Position numbers and translations under genes: made by a program. A stretch of 6,437 nucleotides of DNA. Source: Nitrososphaeraceae archaeon (GTDB lineage: Archaea > Thermoproteota > Nitrososphaeria > Nitrososphaerales > Nitrososphaeraceae). Shown one piece after another: positions 5,338 through 6,437 of this stretch (the stretch's first letter is position 1; each line of letters starts with the position of its first letter). The DNA lies in the NCBI GenBank assembly GCA_025936955.1, contig JAICSL010000103.1:1-6437 (forward strand), in the 5' to 3' direction. The notes beneath the pieces were generated by a model. That model was not told the origin of the DNA, did not search any database, and saw nothing but the letters and a program-made list of their open reading frames with translations.

Positions 5338-5376
5338 GTTAGTCGATTAAACTAACAATCTTTCTATTATTTTTTT
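5338..5376 (+). terminator. Hairpin plus T-tract after glmM
   Basis: GTTAGT (5338-5343) pairs perfectly with ACTAAC (5351-5356) around a 7-base loop. A further 13 bases on there is a run of seven T (5370-5376). The T-tract alone could stop archaeal RNA polymerase. It lies about 175 bases after the glmM stop, separating glmM from the ribosomal operon. Confidence 0.45.
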
Positions 5377-5401
5377 AAAGCATTAGCTGATTTCTATAAA
5401 C

Positions 5402-5437
5402 TTTATTAAATTATTTATAGAGACAACACTTTTAATA
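5402..5437 (+). promoter_or_regulatory. Promoter region of the rpl7ae operon
   Basis: Box-A-like sequences are TTTATTAAA (5402-5410), ATTTATAG (5413-5420) and TTTTAATA (5430-5437). The last predicts transcription start near 5460 and a leader of about 36 bases that still contains the hairpin at 5470-5487. Which one is used is unresolved. Confidence 0.4.
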
Positions 5438-5469
5438 CGCCTGTTCTTTCCTTACTGAAGAATCAGAAT

Positions 5470-5487
5470 GAGCCCGATGGGTGATGA
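5470..5487 (+). promoter_or_regulatory. Putative kink-turn-like hairpin overlapping the rpl7ae ribosome-binding site
   Basis: GCCC (5472-5475) pairs with GGGT (5479-5482) around GAT. On the 3' side come three unpaired bases GAT (5483-5485), then GA (5486-5487), which faces GA (5470-5471) on the other strand. That gives tandem G-A pairs and then an A-T pair (5488 with 5469). A three-base bulge next to tandem sheared G-A pairs defines a kink-turn, the ligand of L7Ae. The stem buries GGTGAT, the best Shine-Dalgarno match for the gene. The non-canonical stem beyond the first A-T pair is weak, so this is a hypothesis. Confidence 0.35.
5480..5485 (+). promoter_or_regulatory. Shine-Dalgarno site deciding the rpl7ae start
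   Basis: GGTGAT is complementary to the usual archaeal 16S 3' end (ATCACC) and lies 10 bases before the ATG at 5496. It overlaps the in-frame GTG at 5481, which therefore cannot be served by it and is unlikely to be the start. Confidence 0.65.
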
Positions 5488-5495
5488 AACAATCA

Positions 5496-5876
5496 ATGAG
5501 TAAGCCATATTATGTAAAGTTTGAAACACCTGGAGATTTAGTAAATGCAGTGTATGAAGCCATACGACTCTCAATGCAAAGCGGAAAGGTGCGAAAAGGT
5601 ACAAATGAAACAACAAAGGCAATCGAACGCGGTAATAGTGCATTAGTTGTTATTGCCGAGGACGTAGAACCCCCTGAAGTTGTAGCCCATTTGCCTATTC
5701 TTTGCGAAGAAAGAAAAGCCCCTTATATCTTTGTTCCCAGCAAGCAACAACTTGGAGTTACGCTAGGTATCGATGTAGGCTCTGCTGCAGCAGCTATTCT
5801 CGATCCTGGTGAAGCTCAGAATATTGTGGAACAGGTTGTTACTTCTATAGCAAATGTAAAAAATAAGAGAGAGTAG
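5496..5876 (+). CDS. rpl7ae: Ribosomal protein L7Ae (kink-turn RNA-binding protein)
   Basis: L7Ae binds kink-turn RNAs. In archaea it is part of the large ribosomal subunit and the core protein of box C/D and H/ACA guide RNPs, and it is found in RNase P. The 126-residue product is typical in length. The RNA-contacting motif VRKGTNETTKAIERG is at 32-46, followed by the hydrophobic core strand LVVIAEDVEP (50-59) and the family's C-terminal signature LGVTLGIDVGSAAAAI (86-101). The frame is open five codons further to a GTG at 5481. I chose the ATG at 5496 because GGTGAT is correctly spaced for it and because relatives commonly begin MSKPYYV, as far as I recall. It leads an operon with rps28e, rpl24e and ndk, a common archaeal order. 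Its start region may fold into a structure that the protein itself could bind. Confidence 0.95.
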   Translation: MSKPYYVKFETPGDLVNAVYEAIRLSMQSGKVRKGTNETTKAIERGNSALVVIAEDVEPPEVVAHLPILCEERKAPYIFVPSKQQLGVTLGIDVGSAAAAILDPGEAQNIVEQVVTSIANVKNKRE

Positions 5877-5882
5877 AATTGG

Positions 5883-6098
5883 ATGAGCAAATCGACTGAA
5901 GAGAAGGTTGTGCCAGCAGAGGTCATCCAAATTGTTGGTAGAACAGGCATTGCTGGAGAGGTAATTCAGGTTAGGGTTAAGGTATTAGAAGGAAAAGATA
6001 AAGGTCGAATTCTTACTCGAAACGTTAAAGGTTCAGTTAGGATGAATGATATTCTTATGCTTAGAGAGACAGAGCGAGAGGCTCGAAAGATAAAGTGA
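5883..6098 (+). CDS. rps28e: 30S ribosomal protein S28e
   Basis: This 71-residue protein of the archaeal/eukaryotic S28e family is a small-subunit protein near the mRNA exit region. It has the OB-like beta-barrel sequence (VIQIVGRTGIAGEVIQVRVK, 14-33), the NVKGSVRMNDILML segment (47-60), and the near-invariant C-terminal signature RETEREARKIK (61-71). Length is normal. It begins six bases after the rpl7ae stop with no strong Shine-Dalgarno sequence, which suggests translational coupling. rpl24e follows after 16 bases. Confidence 0.97.
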   Translation: MSKSTEEKVVPAEVIQIVGRTGIAGEVIQVRVKVLEGKDKGRILTRNVKGSVRMNDILMLRETEREARKIK

Positions 6099-6103
6099 TT
6101 GGA

Positions 6104-6108
6104 AGGTG
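6104..6108 (+). promoter_or_regulatory. Shine-Dalgarno site of rpl24e
   Basis: AGGTG lies in the spacer after rps28e, six bases before a GTG codon. It supports GTG at 6115 as the true start of rpl24e; no nearby upstream ATG is in frame. Confidence 0.7.
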
Positions 6109-6114
6109 GGCTAA

Positions 6115-6327
6115 GTGAGTAAAACTGTTGCATCGTTGCGTAACTGCTTTTTTTGTGGTAAACATATTGTCACCGGTCAAGGAACAATGCTTGCTAAAAA
6201 CGATGGTTCAATTCAATGGACTTGTTCTGATAAATGCAAGAAGAATTTGCGTAAATTAAAGCGTGATCCAAGAAAGTTAAAGTGGACTCAAAAGTATGTA
6301 AAGGGTGGTATAAGGGTAAAGAAATAG
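6115..6327 (+). CDS. rpl24e: 50S ribosomal protein L24e
   Basis: This 70-residue large-subunit protein of the L24e family, full length for archaea, has a zinc finger with C11-x2-C14 and C37-x3-C41. The family motifs FFCGKHI (12-18), MLAKNDGSI (25-33) and the basic tail RDPRKLKWTQKYVKGG (50-65) are all clear. It starts at GTG (6115), supported by AGGTG six bases upstream. It sits between rps28e and ndk; only three bases separate its stop from the ndk ATG, so translation of ndk is probably coupled to it. Confidence 0.97.
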   Translation: MSKTVASLRNCFFCGKHIVTGQGTMLAKNDGSIQWTCSDKCKKNLRKLKRDPRKLKWTQKYVKGGIRVKK

Positions 6328-6330
6328 ATT

Positions 6331-6437
6331 ATGACCGTCGAACAAACCCTTATCGTAGTGAAACCGGATGGTTTCAAAAGGCATTTAACAGGAAGAATAC
6401 TCTCTAGATTTGAAGAAAAAGGATTCAACATTAAAAA
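6331..6437 (+). CDS. ndk: Nucleoside diphosphate kinase (partial, N-terminal 35 residues)
   Basis: The frame starts at ATG 6331 and is cut by the right edge after 35 codons. It begins MTVEQTLIVVKPDGFKRHLT, with the nucleoside diphosphate kinase N-terminal signature L-I-V-V-K-P-D-G (K11 is the conserved nucleotide-contacting lysine), then GRILSRFEEKGF matching the first helix. The enzyme transfers the gamma-phosphate between nucleoside triphosphates and diphosphates through a phosphohistidine that lies beyond the window. Position after rpl24e in the L7Ae-S28e-L24e-Ndk order is usual for archaea; infB often follows, which cannot be checked here. Confidence 0.93.
   Translation, partial: MTVEQTLIVVKPDGFKRHLTGRILSRFEEKGFNIK

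Larger units (their letters stand above)
5164..5495. other. Spacer between glmM and rpl7ae
   Basis: These 332 AT-rich bases hold no convincing gene. They contain a small inverted repeat AGGATT/AATCCT (5220-5225 and 5240-5245) followed by a T5 run (5269-5273), a better terminator-like hairpin (5338-5376), TATA-like sequence (5402-5437) and the rpl7ae leader. An 11-codon ATG frame at 5468-5503 overlaps the rpl7ae start and is probably not a gene. Confidence 0.6.

Noticed and set aside
5455..5487. Box D (CTGA, 5455-5458) and box C (GTGATGA, 5481-5487) as a C/D RNA or D-to-C kink-turn
   Set aside because: Order is reversed for a C/D RNA, and the pairs required outside the boxes fail (A opposite A next to CTGA). 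The GA/GA arrangement at 5470-5487 fits better.
5481..5495. GTG start giving a five-residue longer L7Ae
   Set aside because: The Shine-Dalgarno GGTGAT overlaps this GTG and is correctly spaced for the ATG at 5496 instead.
5468..5503. 11-codon ATG frame before and across the rpl7ae start
   Set aside because: Too short to call, with no ribosome-binding site of its own; noted only because it overlaps the proposed regulatory hairpin.
5452..5643. 63-codon minus-strand ORF
   Set aside because: Shadow opposite the start of rpl7ae, with no ribosome-binding site or recognisable family.
1..6437. CRISPR array, insertion sequence, defence island or prophage
   Set aside because: No regularly spaced repeats, transposase, integrase, nuclease or toxin motifs were seen on either strand.

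Overview
The window is low-GC archaeal DNA. It carries archaeal/eukaryotic-type ribosomal proteins (L37e, L7Ae, S28e, L24e), an Sm-like protein, an intron-bearing class II tRNA without an encoded CCA end, and box-A (TATA) promoters with short leaders. The conserved block L7Ae-S28e-L24e-Ndk, the Lsm-L37e pair and the protein sequences point to an ammonia-oxidising thaumarchaeon (Nitrososphaeria). The high AT content and long AT-rich spacers suggest a Nitrosocosmicus-like lineage; that last step is inference.

Positions 1-2597 are read leftwards: purU (10-formyl-THF deformylase), a creatininase/ArfB-family amidohydrolase, lsm, rpl37e, and a membrane-anchored coiled-coil protein that runs off the left edge. 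TATA-like boxes precede purU, the creatininase gene and lsm, so there are probably three transcription units, the last being lsm-rpl37e-coiled-coil protein. PurU and the creatininase-family protein may both be formate-releasing hydrolases.

Positions 2598-2795 are a divergent spacer with an operator-like dyad on the purU side and a structured leader before a 62-residue zinc-finger protein (2796-2984, +). A 338-bp convergent spacer follows, then a tRNA-Leu gene on the minus strand (3323-3453) with about 47 extra bases in the anticodon loop. The next spacer (3454-3786) holds the tRNA promoter, short direct repeats, a nested palindrome and the glmM promoter.

Positions 3787-5163 (+) encode a complete phosphoglucosamine mutase/phosphomannomutase. 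A hairpin followed by a T-tract separates it from the translation operon rpl7ae-rps28e-rpl24e-ndk, with ndk cut by the right edge. The rpl7ae start region is the most interesting regulatory sequence: its ribosome-binding site can fold into a hairpin flanked by the G-A pairs and three-base bulge of a kink-turn, the RNA motif that L7Ae binds.

Most of the window is conserved housekeeping. I see no CRISPR array, insertion sequence, defence system or prophage. The less explained parts are the rpl7ae leader, the odd tRNA intron, the small zinc-finger gene with its leader, and the coiled-coil membrane protein.
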